From: Emiliania huxleyi CCMP1516 | Lineage: Eukaryota > Haptophyta > Isochrysidales > Noelaerhabdaceae | Direction: 5' to 3' | Assembly (NCBI RefSeq): GCF_000372725.1 | Contig: NW_005200507.1 | Location: 702,750-766,749 of the forward strand | DNA: 64,000 bases | Shown here: positions 39,408 through 48,801 of the stretch, one piece after another | How positions within the stretch are numbered: position 1 is the stretch's first letter | Layout of the letters: each line of letters opens with the position of its first letter | Position numbers and translations under genes: made by a program | The notes under the pieces: model-generated | The model's input: only the letters and a program-made list of their open reading frames with translations | What the model was told of the DNA's origin: nothing | Database searches by the model: none

Positions 39408-41042
39408 ATGACAATCCCACCGCTCGCCGACGCCGCCCGGCTCGCCGCCGCGGTCACCGCCGCCGCGGGTGCGCTCGGCGCGGCCGCACTGTTGCTCTAC
39501 CTTCCCCGCGATGACCTCGCCCGCGAGGGCGACGAGTCGCTCGACGCGCTCTGCCCGCGGCCGCCTCCGGCCGAGACGGACTGTAGCTGGCCGTCCAAGG
39601 AGGGCTGCTCGCACTTCCGCCCGCTCCGCCTCACGGTGAGCCTCGACCTGCCGCCCGAGCAGCGGTGGAGGGCCATCGCGGGCGAGCCCGGCTTTGCAAA
39701 GGTCCTCCACGGCGTGATTGTCCGGCTCTATTCGCGCTTTGTGCAGCGGCGGCTGATGCAGACGCCGGTCGGCTGGCTCTACGCCGGCCTCATCCGGCCG
39801 TGCTCGCTGTGGACGCTGCCTCCGGTCGGGCGGGCCGCCCAACTGGTCTGCCGCAAGCTGCTCGAGAAGCACGGCGGCGCCGAGGCGGTGGCGGAGACGC
39901 TGTTCGGCGCCGAGTACGCAGCCGAGATGCGCGGCCTCTGCGCCGCGTCGGGGCTAGACCTCGGCGACGTCATCGTTTGCAACGCCGTCTTCGAGGCGGC
40001 GGCGGCATGCACCAGCGCAGTCGCGACGCTGCCCGACGGCACGATCGTGCACGGCCGCAACCTCGACTACCCCGAGGTGTATATGCGCGCGGCGGTCTGC
40101 GCCGTCCGTTTCGTGCGGCGCGGCGAGGAGGGGCGCGAGGCGACGGCGTACGATGCGACGGTGCTGCTGCCGTGCGTTGGCGCGTGGGACGGGGTGCGGC
40201 CGCGCGCCTTCTCGCTCTCGCTAAACACGCGGCACAAGAGCGTCCACCAGCAGCCGGTGGGCGAGGAGGCGTGCACCTACAGCTCGTTCGACGGAGGGCC
40301 GCTCCGGACGCTGCGGCGGAACTGGCGCTGCTTCCTCGCCGGCGAGTGGGGCGGCTCGCCCTTCTTCTCCGCCGCGCGCCGCGCGCTGCCGCTGCCGCTG
40401 CTGATGCGCGCCGCCCTCGAGCACCGGCTTACCTTTGGCGCCGCGCTGCGCTTCCTCGCCACCGAGCCGCAGGGAGGCCTCTCCTACATCACGATCGGAG
40501 GCACGCGCAGGGGAGAGGGCGCCGTCATCACCCGCGCCCGCCGCACCGCCGCGGACGTGCGCACGCTCTTTGACTACAGCGGCGCGGGCGACGAGGAGGG
40601 CGGCGGCGAGAAGGGAGCTTCCCGCTGGGCGCTCGTGCAGACCAACCACGACCACTGGCTGGTGGACCCGCCGCCCTTCAACGATGGAGCGGGCTGCGAC
40701 GGCAACCGGCGCGAGGCCGCCCTCGCCAAGCTCGGCACCGCGCCACCAAACGTCTGCCCCACCCCTCCGTCGCCGCCTCCGCTGTCGCCCTCGTCGCCCT
40801 CGCCGCCGCTCGTGCGGTCACCGGAGGGCATGAAATTCAGCGCCAGCCTGATGTGGGAGTTGCTGGGCGCGTGCCCCAACCTGCGGGAGGACGGCTCGTC
40901 GGTCTGGTCCTGTGTGGGCGAGGCGGCACGAGGCACCTGGGAGCTGCGCTTCAGCACGGGCCTCCACGATGAGGCCGAGCCCTGCCCCTACTGGATCAGC
41001 GGCGGCGGCGGGGCGGGCAAGGTGCCAACGAGCGGGCGCTGA
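39408..41042 (+). CDS. NAAA / acid ceramidase-like N-terminal-nucleophile amidase
   Basis: ATG 39408, 544 residues, single exon. The hydrophobic N-terminus (LAAAVTAAAGALGAAALLLY) is a signal peptide or anchor. The Ntn signature lies near residue 205: EAAAACTSAVATLPDGTIVH, then GRNLDYPE. By family rule, self-cleavage before the Cys of A-C-T-S would expose the nucleophile, and R-N-x-D supplies the conserved Arg and Asp. LSLNTRHKS and ALVQTNHDHW also fit, the latter being the family's T-N-x-D/H block. Family members cleave N-acylethanolamines or ceramide. A Pro/Ser-rich insert (PPSPPPLSPSSPSPP) sits near the C-terminus. Substrate unproven. Confidence 0.85.
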   Translation: MTIPPLADAARLAAAVTAAAGALGAAALLLYLPRDDLAREGDESLDALCPRPPPAETDCSWPSKEGCSHFRPLRLTVSLDLPPEQRWRAIAGEPGFAKVLHGVIVRLYSRFVQRRLMQTPVGWLYAGLIRPCSLWTLPPVGRAAQLVCRKLLEKHGGAEAVAETLFGAEYAAEMRGLCAASGLDLGDVIVCNAVFEAAAACTSAVATLPDGTIVHGRNLDYPEVYMRAAVCAVRFVRRGEEGREATAYDATVLLPCVGAWDGVRPRAFSLSLNTRHKSVHQQPVGEEACTYSSFDGGPLRTLRRNWRCFLAGEWGGSPFFSAARRALPLPLLMRAALEHRLTFGAALRFLATEPQGGLSYITIGGTRRGEGAVITRARRTAADVRTLFDYSGAGDEEGGGEKGASRWALVQTNHDHWLVDPPPFNDGAGCDGNRREAALAKLGTAPPNVCPTPPSPPPLSPSSPSPPLVRSPEGMKFSASLMWELLGACPNLREDGSSVWSCVGEAARGTWELRFSTGLHDEAEPCPYWISGGGGAGKVPTSGR

Positions 41043-41321
41043 GCGTGGTCCCGTGGAGCTCTGGGCGCTAAGTGCTGCATTTTTTCTGGTACCGTCACAC
41101 AGCGCGCACCACGACTATTTCACTGCTACAGTACCCCCTTGATTGATTGATTGATGGGAAGGCGAAACACAGTCCGACCCCCTACCACAGAGTCAGAGAG
41201 CACAGGGCCACACACTTCAAGTTTGTGGTTTGAGCATTGAGGCGGTTTTGAGCGCGCTTCGCTTGGGCCTCTTGGCCCCTTGGGCGCGCGCCGGCCCCGG
41301 CCGCCGCGCACACGGGGCGCC
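41043..41321. other. spacer between convergent genes
   Basis: Includes a (TTGA)n stretch at 41137-41153. No gene. Confidence 0.5.
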
Positions 41322-41771
41322 TCACTGGTCGTCGCCCATCGCGTCGTCCTCGGCGGCGGTGGCGCCATCGGCCTTCTCCTCGGCGGCGGGCTGGCTTGTC
41401 GCAACCTGAACCTTGATAGGCTCGGCCCTCGCCCGCTTGCGGACCGTCACGTGCAGCAAGCCGTGCTCCAGCGTGGCCTGCACCTTCTCTGGGTCGATGC
41501 GCTCAGCGGGCAAAGCAACAGCACGGTGGATCTTGCCGCAGTAGTTGAGGCCGCTGCGCTCGAACTTGGACTCACCCCTCACGCGGAGCACCCCCTCGTC
41601 CAACGTGATGTCGACGTCCGACGGCAGGACGCCCGGCGCCTCGAACGCGAGGTGGAAGGCGTCCTCGGTCTCGCGGAGCTCGGAGGAGTGGCAGCGTGGC
41701 GGGGCGTGCGCGAATGCGTCGACCAGGTCGAAGAGGTCGTGGCGCGGGAAGGGCATCTGGAAAGCTAGCAT
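41322..41771 (-). CDS. Small heat-shock protein (Hsp20)
   Basis: ATG 41771, 149 residues. After a short N-arm (PFPRHDLFDLVDAFAHAPP) comes an alpha-crystallin domain: ELRETEDAFHLAFEAPGVLP, VDITLDEGVLRVRGES and a closing strand LEHGLLHVTVRKRA (A/G-x-L family box as HGLLHVT). A charged Ala/Glu tail follows, ending AMGDDQ; the family's I-x-I/V motif is approximated by IKVQV. Such proteins form oligomeric holdases. The in-frame upstream extension has no ATG. Tandem repeats lie directly upstream and may hold regulatory sites. Confidence 0.9.
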   Translation of the reverse strand: MLAFQMPFPRHDLFDLVDAFAHAPPRCHSSELRETEDAFHLAFEAPGVLPSDVDITLDEGVLRVRGESKFERSGLNYCGKIHRAVALPAERIDPEKVQATLEHGLLHVTVRKRARAEPIKVQVATSQPAAEEKADGATAAEDDAMGDDQ

Positions 41772-41807
41772 TGCTGCTTCGATTGATCGGCAGATCTCTG
41801 GACCCTT

Positions 41808-41968
41808 CTGGAGCGTCGCGATCACTCTTGTCACGCTCGAGATTCATCGATGTGTCTGGAGCGTCGCGATCACTCTTGTCACGTTCGAGATTCATCGTCA
41901 CGTTCGAGATCCCTCGATTTCTGGAGCGTCGCGATCACTCTTGTCACGTTCGAGATAGATTCATCGAT
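41808..41968 (+). repeat. tandem ~48-52-bp repeats upstream of Hsp20
   Basis: Three main units of CTGGAGCGTCGCGATCACTC, TTGTCACG(C/T)TCGAGATTCATC, with a partial fourth. They end about 40 bp from the Hsp20 ATG, so they would lie in its promoter or 5' UTR. No canonical heat-shock element (alternating GAA/TTC every 5 bp) is clear. Confidence 0.8.
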
Positions 41969-41979
41969 GTCTGGAAGTA

Positions 41980-42508
41980 CCTGCTTGCATTAATTAATTA
42001 AGGAGGTCAAGCGTTGCTGTCTGTCTGTCTGCTGCATGATGACTCCGCTGCGTCTGTCGACTGTCTGTCTGCCTGTCCGTTCTCGATTCGTTCGTTCGTC
42101 TATCTTAACGTCTTGTGCGCGACCTTGGTCCTTGCCAACTTCCTTGCTTCTTGCTTTTTGTGAAGCGTTTCGCGTTTGCGCCACAGACTGTTCTTCCCTG
42201 AGATACATACAAAATTAATCACGTTTGCTCCCCCTGATCTCTGCAAGCTTTACATGAATGCTACTTACTGCAGTCTGACTGATTGATTCCCCTTTCTTTA
42301 TACTTAGCAGCCTTTCTACACGTACCTCTCGTGCCAATGCGTGACGGGCGGAGGGAAAGGTGCACGGCGGCCACCCCAGGTTCTCCCGAGGCAGGCTGGT
42401 GATGGGACCTGCGAAAGTTGAGTTTACGCTATTCCGGCACGTAATCCTATCTAGATAGGGAGGGAATCCCTAGGTACGCCCAGGCGGGCGCGCCGCAGCA
42501 TATCTTTG
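41980..42508. other. AT-richer spacer with CTGT microsatellites
   Basis: TTAATTAATTAAGG at about 41990, CTGTCTGTCTGTCTG at about 42017 and TTCGTTCGTTCG at about 42085. No gene. Confidence 0.6.
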
Positions 42509-44137
42509 ATGGTGCTCTTTGCGGGTGGCGACGACTCGTCCGACGCTCAACCCTACGACGCGAACGAGGAGGAGGAGGAGGGAATCCCAAGCAGACCAGG
42601 AGCGGGCGCCGCGCTATACCCGCAGTGCAGCAATTGCTTTGCCCAGTGCACGGCTGATGCGCTCAATGACCAAGTAATCCAGCTCGGCTGTTGGGATATC
42701 TGCTGCGTTGAGCGCTTCACAAGCGGGCTTGAGTCCTCTGGATTGTGGTTGGGCACCGGCGCGCTCAACAGCGCCATCGGAACCGCCGGCTCTATGAGCA
42801 AGCAGTATGTGCCCGGCGCCAGCCTGATGGCCGGCTTCACCGGCATGGCAGGCGACGGGATGGCACTGAATCCACTGACGCGTCCCTGCCCTGGCTATGA
42901 CTTCGCCTCGCGGTCGTGCCAGACGGCGTGCATCTCCTCTTTCATGACGATCGCTTGGAATGGATGTTGGGACCACTGTTGCACCTCACCGCCCGACCCG
43001 CCACCTCCACCCTCGCCGCCAGGACCGCCGTCGCCGTCGCCCCCGCCGTCGCCGCCACCCCCGTCGCCTTTACCACCGCCGTACACGCCGCCACCTTCAT
43101 CTCCACCAGCGCCTCCAACGCCGCCCCCTCCACCATCGCCGCCGCCCGAGCCGCCAGCGCCTCCAGGCCTCATCCACCAGGCGGGCAACTGGCTTGGGGG
43201 GGTGGCTGGAGGCGCCCTAGGGGCGACAGGCGCCGTCGCAGGTGGCGCGGGTGGCCTGATCGGGCAGGTTGGCGGCGCAATCGTCGGTCGTGATGGCAGT
43301 GCCCCGGATGTTAACTCGACCCTGGCTCGCAGCCTGTCCATCACCGGGACGGCGTATGATATGGTCTCCGGCGCAGCCGGCGCGGCCTCGGACGCTGCGA
43401 TGGGTATAACAGCCACGGCGGTGGGAGGCTCCGAGAACCTCGCAGCGATCGCAGCGGCGAGTTCTTTGGGGTCAAAGACCGCGTTCGGAAAGTTGCAAGA
43501 GCAGTCAGAGCTGCCGGCAGACATGACCGAGGCGGCCATGAGCAAAGCCGAGACGGCCTTGGACCAAGCCACCACGTCAGCGACGACGACGGCATCCGGC
43601 ATGCTCAGCCTATTTGGCGGCGCGTTCAGCGCAACTGCCAACAGGTTTGCCGGACAGCCTTCGTCGCCACCAGCACCTCCTTCGCCGCCGCCGCCGCCAT
43701 CCCCCGCACCTGTGCCTCCCCCCGAACCCCCACCGCCCGTGCTTGATGTCGTCTCGGGTGCCTGGTCGAGCGCTGCACAGCATGGTACGAAGGCGCTGCA
43801 GACGAATGCCCGCGCTGCCGTGGCGACAATGAACGCGGCCATGACCACGGCGTCTCATACCGGGGCGGTGGTAGACACTCTCGCCGAGACCAGCTCCAAT
43901 TTCCTTCCGGTGGTGGGGCTGCCATTCAGTGTGCTTGGCGAGTCTTTGCGTGAGGAGCCGCTTGCCGCTTCAAAGGACTCTGCGCGACTACCCGTGACGC
44001 ACTCCTCTGCCGCCGCCGCAGCAGCCTTTCTTGCATTTGGCGGTGCCGCTACCACGATAATTGGCATTATTCTTGCCAGGGCATGGCGGCACACGCGCAG
44101 CAGCAGAAGGATGAACCGGGAATCGGTGTGCGTGTAG
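42509..44137 (+). CDS. Pro-rich membrane protein with paired Cys modules
   Basis: ATG 42509, 542 residues, one exon. Two similar Cys modules, CSNCFAQCTADALNDQ...GCWDICC and CPGYDFASRSCQTACISSFM...GCWDHCC, share the C-x(n)-C-x(3)-C and G-C-W-D-x-C-C pattern. Two Ser/Pro-rich spacers follow (PPSPPPSPPPPSPLPPP-like at about 165-215 and about 390-415), separated by Ala/Gly/Thr-rich helical segments. A C-terminal membrane helix (AAAFLAFGGAATTIIGIILA) is followed by a basic tail. No obvious N-terminal signal peptide, so topology is open. The design resembles algal wall or scale-vesicle glycoproteins; that role is inference. Confidence 0.72.
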   Translation: MVLFAGGDDSSDAQPYDANEEEEEGIPSRPGAGAALYPQCSNCFAQCTADALNDQVIQLGCWDICCVERFTSGLESSGLWLGTGALNSAIGTAGSMSKQYVPGASLMAGFTGMAGDGMALNPLTRPCPGYDFASRSCQTACISSFMTIAWNGCWDHCCTSPPDPPPPPSPPGPPSPSPPPSPPPPSPLPPPYTPPPSSPPAPPTPPPPPSPPPEPPAPPGLIHQAGNWLGGVAGGALGATGAVAGGAGGLIGQVGGAIVGRDGSAPDVNSTLARSLSITGTAYDMVSGAAGAASDAAMGITATAVGGSENLAAIAAASSLGSKTAFGKLQEQSELPADMTEAAMSKAETALDQATTSATTTASGMLSLFGGAFSATANRFAGQPSSPPAPPSPPPPPSPAPVPPPEPPPPVLDVVSGAWSSAAQHGTKALQTNARAAVATMNAAMTTASHTGAVVDTLAETSSNFLPVVGLPFSVLGESLREEPLAASKDSARLPVTHSSAAAAAAFLAFGGAATTIIGIILARAWRHTRSSRRMNRESVCV

Positions 44138-44611
44138 CAGCTAGGCTCAACAAACGGTGACAACGTCCGCCGCGCCCTAGCCAGACAGTGTCAGTGTCCT
44201 GTACGCTGAACCCCTAGAGGCTGTAGAGACCTACCGCTTACCGTGATTTTCGGCGCAGCCGCAGTCGGGCAGTTTCCACACGTGTGCTGTGGCCTGTGGC
44301 TGTGCGTCCTGTCGTCCTGACTCCTGACCTGTTCACCATCCTGTAGTCGGTGTGCGGTGTTTCACTTTCAGCGGGTCACAGAGGTCGGGTGTCCAGAGTC
44401 CACCGACGTGCGTGTGCTGAATATAACGTGGCTAAAGTGACACTCACTGTGTGAGGCTGTGACAGACATGCATGTACATGTACAAAATACTTTACACGCG
44501 TGAGAGAGACGTACGCGTGTGACCCACTGTGGTAAAATCCCTTGGCCTCCAACTTCGCGCCCCGCGACCCTGGCTGCGCGCTCTTCGCGAAGACTGCGAC
44601 CTGTGTCGCTT
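44138..44611. other. spacer, convergent
   Basis: Partial similarity at about 44242-44268 to the inverted repeat of the 31-kb element. No gene. Confidence 0.45.
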
Positions 44612-45932
44612 TTAACGCGCTCTCACATCGTTGGCTCGATTGTGGCCCGGCCATCGCTCGATGATGTCGGCGTCGCCAGCGAGCGCCCTCACCCCCTCGG
44701 CGTACTCGCGGCGCGCCACGTGCGCTTTGACGGCCGGCATGTTTTTGAGCGGTGCGCCGGTGACTGGGCAGCGCATATCTTGCTTTAGCGCCGCCTACGG
44801 GTGCGGGACGAGGGCGGACTCTTCCGGTGCCACCGCGAGGCGCGGGCGGCGGTGCCAGTGCACGCGCCTCCTCGGCCGCATGCCCGCGCGACAGCACCTT
44901 CCCCGAGCTCTCGATCTGCGCGGCGACCGACGCGGGGTGGAAGAGGAAGGAGGTGGCGAACGAGTTAAAGTGCTTCTTGTTCTTGAGGGCGTCCGAGTCG
45001 AGGTCGGACGAGAGGAGGTGCAGGTGGAGCTGGCGGAGCGACGGCGCGGCGTGGAAGCCGCACAGGAAGGGGGGCAGCCCGGGCGTGCGCGCGCGCAGCG
45101 ACGCGGCGAGGTGGCGGGCGAGGCGTTGCATCGAGCGGAGGAGAGGGAGGTGCGACGCGGTGAGGTCAGCGGGCCCGTCGAGCCTCGTGCGCGGCAGGAT
45201 GAGGAGGTGGACCCGCGCCTTCGGGTAGAGGTCGTAGCCAACCACAAAATCGCGCGTCAGCAGAAAGATGTTCTCGGCCGGCTGCGCCTCGGGCGACATC
45301 GCGAGGCGCTGCAGGACCTCCATGCCGGAGAAGCCGCCGGGCTTGGGAGGCTGCACGAGCAGCGGCAAGTCTCGCCCTCCCCAGTCGTCAGCGTCGTCGC
45401 CGTCGCCGTTGGCGCCGTCGGCGCCTTCAGCACCGCTGCTGCCACAGGCAAGGCTGCCCCCACCCTCATGGCCCTCGCCGCCATCGCCGCCATCGCGGCC
45501 GCCGGCGACAGCGCGCCGTTGCTGCAGCGGCTGCTCTTCCGCATCAGGCGGAGGCCGCTTTACACTGTGCGTCGCAGACGTGTCGTCTCTGCCGGCAGCT
45601 GCTTCGCCCTCTGGGCCGTCTAGCCGAAACTCGTGGGTGCCAGCCAGAAGGAAGAGGCGGTCGAGGCGACGCATTTCGGCCGCCGGCTCGCCTCGCCGGA
45701 GTACGATTGGCTCGTCGCCAGCGGCGCGGACCAGCACGACAGGGTTTGAGCCCAGACTCTCGAGCATGAATGCCGCCGTCGATGTGGACGCGGAGAGTGA
45801 GGCGTGCTGCCGAGAGATCCGCTTGTCATCGAGGCCCGCCAATCCTCGGCCAACAATCGTCGTGACTCCAGCTGTGAGTGGGATGCAGAGCGGCCCGACA
45901 GTCGAGCGGAGGCACCAGCCCGTCACGCTCAT
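44612..45932 (-). CDS. APTX: Aprataxin-like DNA strand-break repair protein
   Basis: Exons 45932-44868 and 44794-44612 (73-nt GC-AG intron) give 415 residues. An FHA domain comes first (TTIVGRGLAGLDDKRISRQH, then ASLSAS), as in PNKP/APTX/APLF. A Gly/Asp-rich linker leads to the HIT domain, with VVGYDLYPKARVHLLILPRT and the histidine triad QLHLHLLSSDLDSDALKNKK, HFNSF, which is the aprataxin version. The second exon supplies the zinc finger: DMRCPVTGAPLKNMPAVKAH (C-P-x-C replaced by a single Cys), then IIERWPGHNR. Aprataxin removes AMP from abortive ligation ends. The single Cys instead of CxxC in the finger is odd and might mean an altered metal site. Confidence 0.9.
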
Positions 45933-46102
45933 GCCGACACAACGCCGTCTCTTCTCTTGTCTCGAGCCGGTGCGCGTCCCTCGCGTGGGTTTAGGAGGAG
46001 GCTGCGCTGCACAAGCACGGACGGGAGGGCTTCTCCTGCGGAGTCGTGCGTGCGCGGCGTGTTTGCTTTTTCTACGAACCGCCCCCTCCCCAGCTCGGGG
46101 GA

Positions 46103-46194
46103 CTCGCATCGGTTGCCTCCATGAACGGCGGAGCTATCAGCTATTCTCGCGTCCACACCACACCTGGCTCCAACGTGGACACGCCCATAGCTAC
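46103..46194 (+). repeat. dispersed repeat R3, copy 2
   Basis: Matches 5442-5523 with a small insertion (CTATCAG). It ends CCCATAGCT, where the first locus continues into R4 but this locus does not. Confidence 0.8.
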
Positions 46195-46195
46195 C

Positions 46196-48528
46196 AAACT
46201 TTAAACCTCCATAAACATCATTTTGCAGGGGCATGCAAGGGGATATGCAACGGTGGCATAAAGTGAATGATACGGATATGCAACGGTGGCATAAAGTGAA
46301 TGATACACCGTCGCAAGATTGGTCCTAAAATCGACTCCTGGGTTGGCTGGCCCCGAGAGCTGCGTCTCGAGCTCCCGGTGCCGTTGCCAGACGACCCCGA
46401 GCGTCGGCGCCCAAATAAGAGGCCCGGCGCTCACACTTCTCTGGTAGGACGGGAACGATCACAGAAAACTGCGGCCGCCAGCGACTGAGCGTCTCGCTGG
46501 CGGACGGGGAGAGGAACACAAAGGGACGTCCGGACGTCCATCCACTGGGATGAGAATACTGGAGATCTGAGGTCGAATCTGCCGATTCCACAGCCGCCCA
46601 CAGGAGCGCCGCCTCAACACGGGGTCTCGGCTCTATCGAGCCATGCTAGCTCCAGCCTCAGCCCCACCCGGCCGCCCGAGGGTGTTCCCGCATGCAGAGA
46701 AGACCAATCCTGGGGGAAGTAACCACACACAGACACATTACAACACGTCTGCGGCGCAGGGAAGTGGAGGGTGGGGCAGACGAGAACAGGACTCGGGCGC
46801 CTAGAAGCGCGAGGGTCCGATAGTTTGGTGACGATTGAGTCACGGTTCCCCCCTCACCCCCGGTGGGTTGAGTTTGTCGGTTCCTCTCCTCGCGTTGTCG
46901 GACAACCTACATAGCCGCTGCGCGGCTATCTGCGACGAGACCGTGGGACACGCACCGCCGACAGTCACGCCGTCGCTTCCGCGGCGGCGCTTATTGAACA
47001 ACGCAACTCCGCGTAAAAGAATTTAAACAATCGAACTCTCTCTCACAGCACACAGGCTCGACACAGGTGCGAACTGGCGCGTGCTAGAAGAATTTTACAA
47101 CAAAGCTCCCTCGCACAACACTGGGCACGGGACTGGCGCGCACTGCGTAAAAGAAACGACAAGGTCGTGGACTGGCGCACACTAGCACACACATCGGCAC
47201 ACCAATGGCGCCCTTCTGCCACGAGAACTTTCGGTAGCCAGGAGCCAAAGCGCGAAAGCACTGCGCCGACGCTGCACCCTCCGTGCCGCTGGAGCCGTCG
47301 TGCGCCTCCCAAAGGTACTGCAGAGTGCAGACGCCGCAGCGAGTCTCAGGCCGGATGCCGAACTCGTCGCGCTGCACAAACGTGTCGGCGGCACGGAAGC
47401 GAGCGCGACCCTCGGGCGTCGCACGAAGACAGCCAGCACAGCAAGCAATGCCGCGCTTGCGCCGTTTCACGTGCTTGTTGTTCTTTCCAGCAAAACGGTA
47501 CCAAAAGAGGACAGCAGCTTCAAACCCAAAGTGCGAGCGGATGAGGGCGAGCCATCCGTCAAAAAGGCCAACACGAGGCTCCACCATCGCCTCCAGCCGC
47601 TTCGACCCAGGCTGAAAGCTCGCAATCTGGGCAAGGACAGCGCTGGCATAGCCGGCGCTGCCCGGCGTCTGCGCAACAGCCAGAGCGACAGGCTGCTCTT
47701 TTCCCTGCACACTTTTGAGTCTCCGACCATACGCGGTGCGCTGTGCGTTGGCTGAGAGGGCTGCGACCTCGGCTGGACTTGCATATGGCGTCATCTCCCT
47801 GACGCTCGACGCGCATCTGCTGCAGGACGTGGCCGAGTTGTGGTTGACAACGTCTCTGCAATGCCGACACAGCCACCACTCCAGCCGCAGCTGCGGCATT
47901 GTGCGCCATTCGGCGGCCGACGGTATCTGACCGCGCTGCGCTCGCAGCTGCAAAGACACCGCCGCAAATGCCGCCGGACCCGCATCCGGAAGAGCCAGGA
48001 TTCCAGCTGCCGTCGATGCTCCATCGCCCGCAACAAGCGTGCGATGCTGCGTCACTGCGCCAAGAGGCGCAGCAACCTCGACCTGGGTATTGCTCGGGTC
48101 CGCAACGCCCACGGGGCGAATGCGATTGCCTGGCCCTATCGCCAAACGGCTCTGCTCCTCCTCTTGTCTGGCAGCAAACGCAAGCTGCGGCACAGGCCGC
48201 GTTGGCGCAGAGGTGGCGGCAAGCCTCAACGCGCCTACCCGTGGCATGCCGCCGGATCGGGCCACGACTAAGGCTGCAGGATTCGGCCCCGCCTGCTGCG
48301 AGTGCCCTCCCGTTGCGGTGTCCATTTTGCGTGCAGTGGGACTACAACTGTAGCGCGTCGGCAGGATCCCCAAAACCGTATAAGCCCCCCAAATTGAATT
48401 CGACCGCCCAAAGCCGTCCCCCCCCCCGCAAACTCTAAACCACCATAAACTACACAAAACAGGGGCTCCAGGCCCCAAATGACGTGTGAGTGTTAGATTT
48501 GTTTGGTATTGCTAAAAATCCTCCACTA
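46196..48528. other. 2.3-kb segment between R3 and R4, possible insertion
   Basis: At 5.5 kb, R3 and R4 are contiguous; here they are separated by this segment. Near its ends lie imperfect direct repeats: AAACTTTAAACCTCCATAAA (46198) and AAACTCTAAACCACCATAAA (48430), both followed within 20 bases by CAGGGGC. It contains the zinc-finger ORF, R6 repeats and a tandem duplication ATATGCAACGGTGGCATAAA (46233, 46276). No exact target duplication; element status is inference. Confidence 0.35.
47084..48325 (-). CDS. RanBP2-type zinc-finger protein, unknown family
   Basis: From ATG 48325, 413 residues. A RanBP2-like finger lies near residue 150: WWLCRHCRDVVNHNSATSCS, R-C (W-x-C-x2-C-x4-N-x6-C-x2-C). 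A basic/aromatic stretch follows (LFWYRFAGKNNKHVKRRKRG), then a second Cys cluster (ACCAGCLRAT and RCGVCTLQYLWEAHDGSSG). RanBP2 fingers bind RNA or ubiquitin. The last ~30 residues are encoded by R6 repeat sequence shared with 17.8 kb and 53.85 kb, so the true end may differ. It sits inside the candidate inserted segment and could be carried by it. Not recognised otherwise. Confidence 0.5.
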   Translation of the reverse strand: MDTATGGHSQQAGPNPAALVVARSGGMPRVGALRLAATSAPTRPVPQLAFAARQEEEQSRLAIGPGNRIRPVGVADPSNTQVEVAAPLGAVTQHRTLVAGDGASTAAGILALPDAGPAAFAAVSLQLRAQRGQIPSAAEWRTMPQLRLEWWLCRHCRDVVNHNSATSCSRCASSVREMTPYASPAEVAALSANAQRTAYGRRLKSVQGKEQPVALAVAQTPGSAGYASAVLAQIASFQPGSKRLEAMVEPRVGLFDGWLALIRSHFGFEAAVLFWYRFAGKNNKHVKRRKRGIACCAGCLRATPEGRARFRAADTFVQRDEFGIRPETRCGVCTLQYLWEAHDGSSGTEGAASAQCFRALAPGYRKFSWQKGAIGVPMCVLVCASPRPCRFFYAVRASPVPSVVRGSFVVKFF

Positions 48529-48602
48529 CTAGGTCACGCATGGCGGCTTCAGAAGTTTTATCTCTGGGCCCCGAAAGGCATCTCTAGCAGCGTCGTTACG
48601 CA
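48527..48602 (+). repeat. dispersed repeat R4, copy 2, followed by (CA)n
   Basis: Nearly identical to 5529-5607. A (CA) run follows at 48600-48615. Confidence 0.8.
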
Positions 48603-48725
48603 CACACACACACACGTTGTGTTGTGTGTGTGGTGGGGTGGTGTGCACCCCGGTGGTGGTGGTGTTCTCATCAAACACAAAGACACTCTGCTTTATCGAA
48701 GCCGACTGCCCCCTCCACCCCCCTC

Positions 48726-48752
48726 TCACCTTCGATCTTTTCGCTCCTTTCG

Positions 48753-48801
<49 letters not shown>

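Noticed and set aside
46196-48528. LTR-element interpretation of the direct repeats
   Set aside because: The repeats are only ~37 bp and imperfect, and no polymerase, integrase or capsid-like frame is visible.
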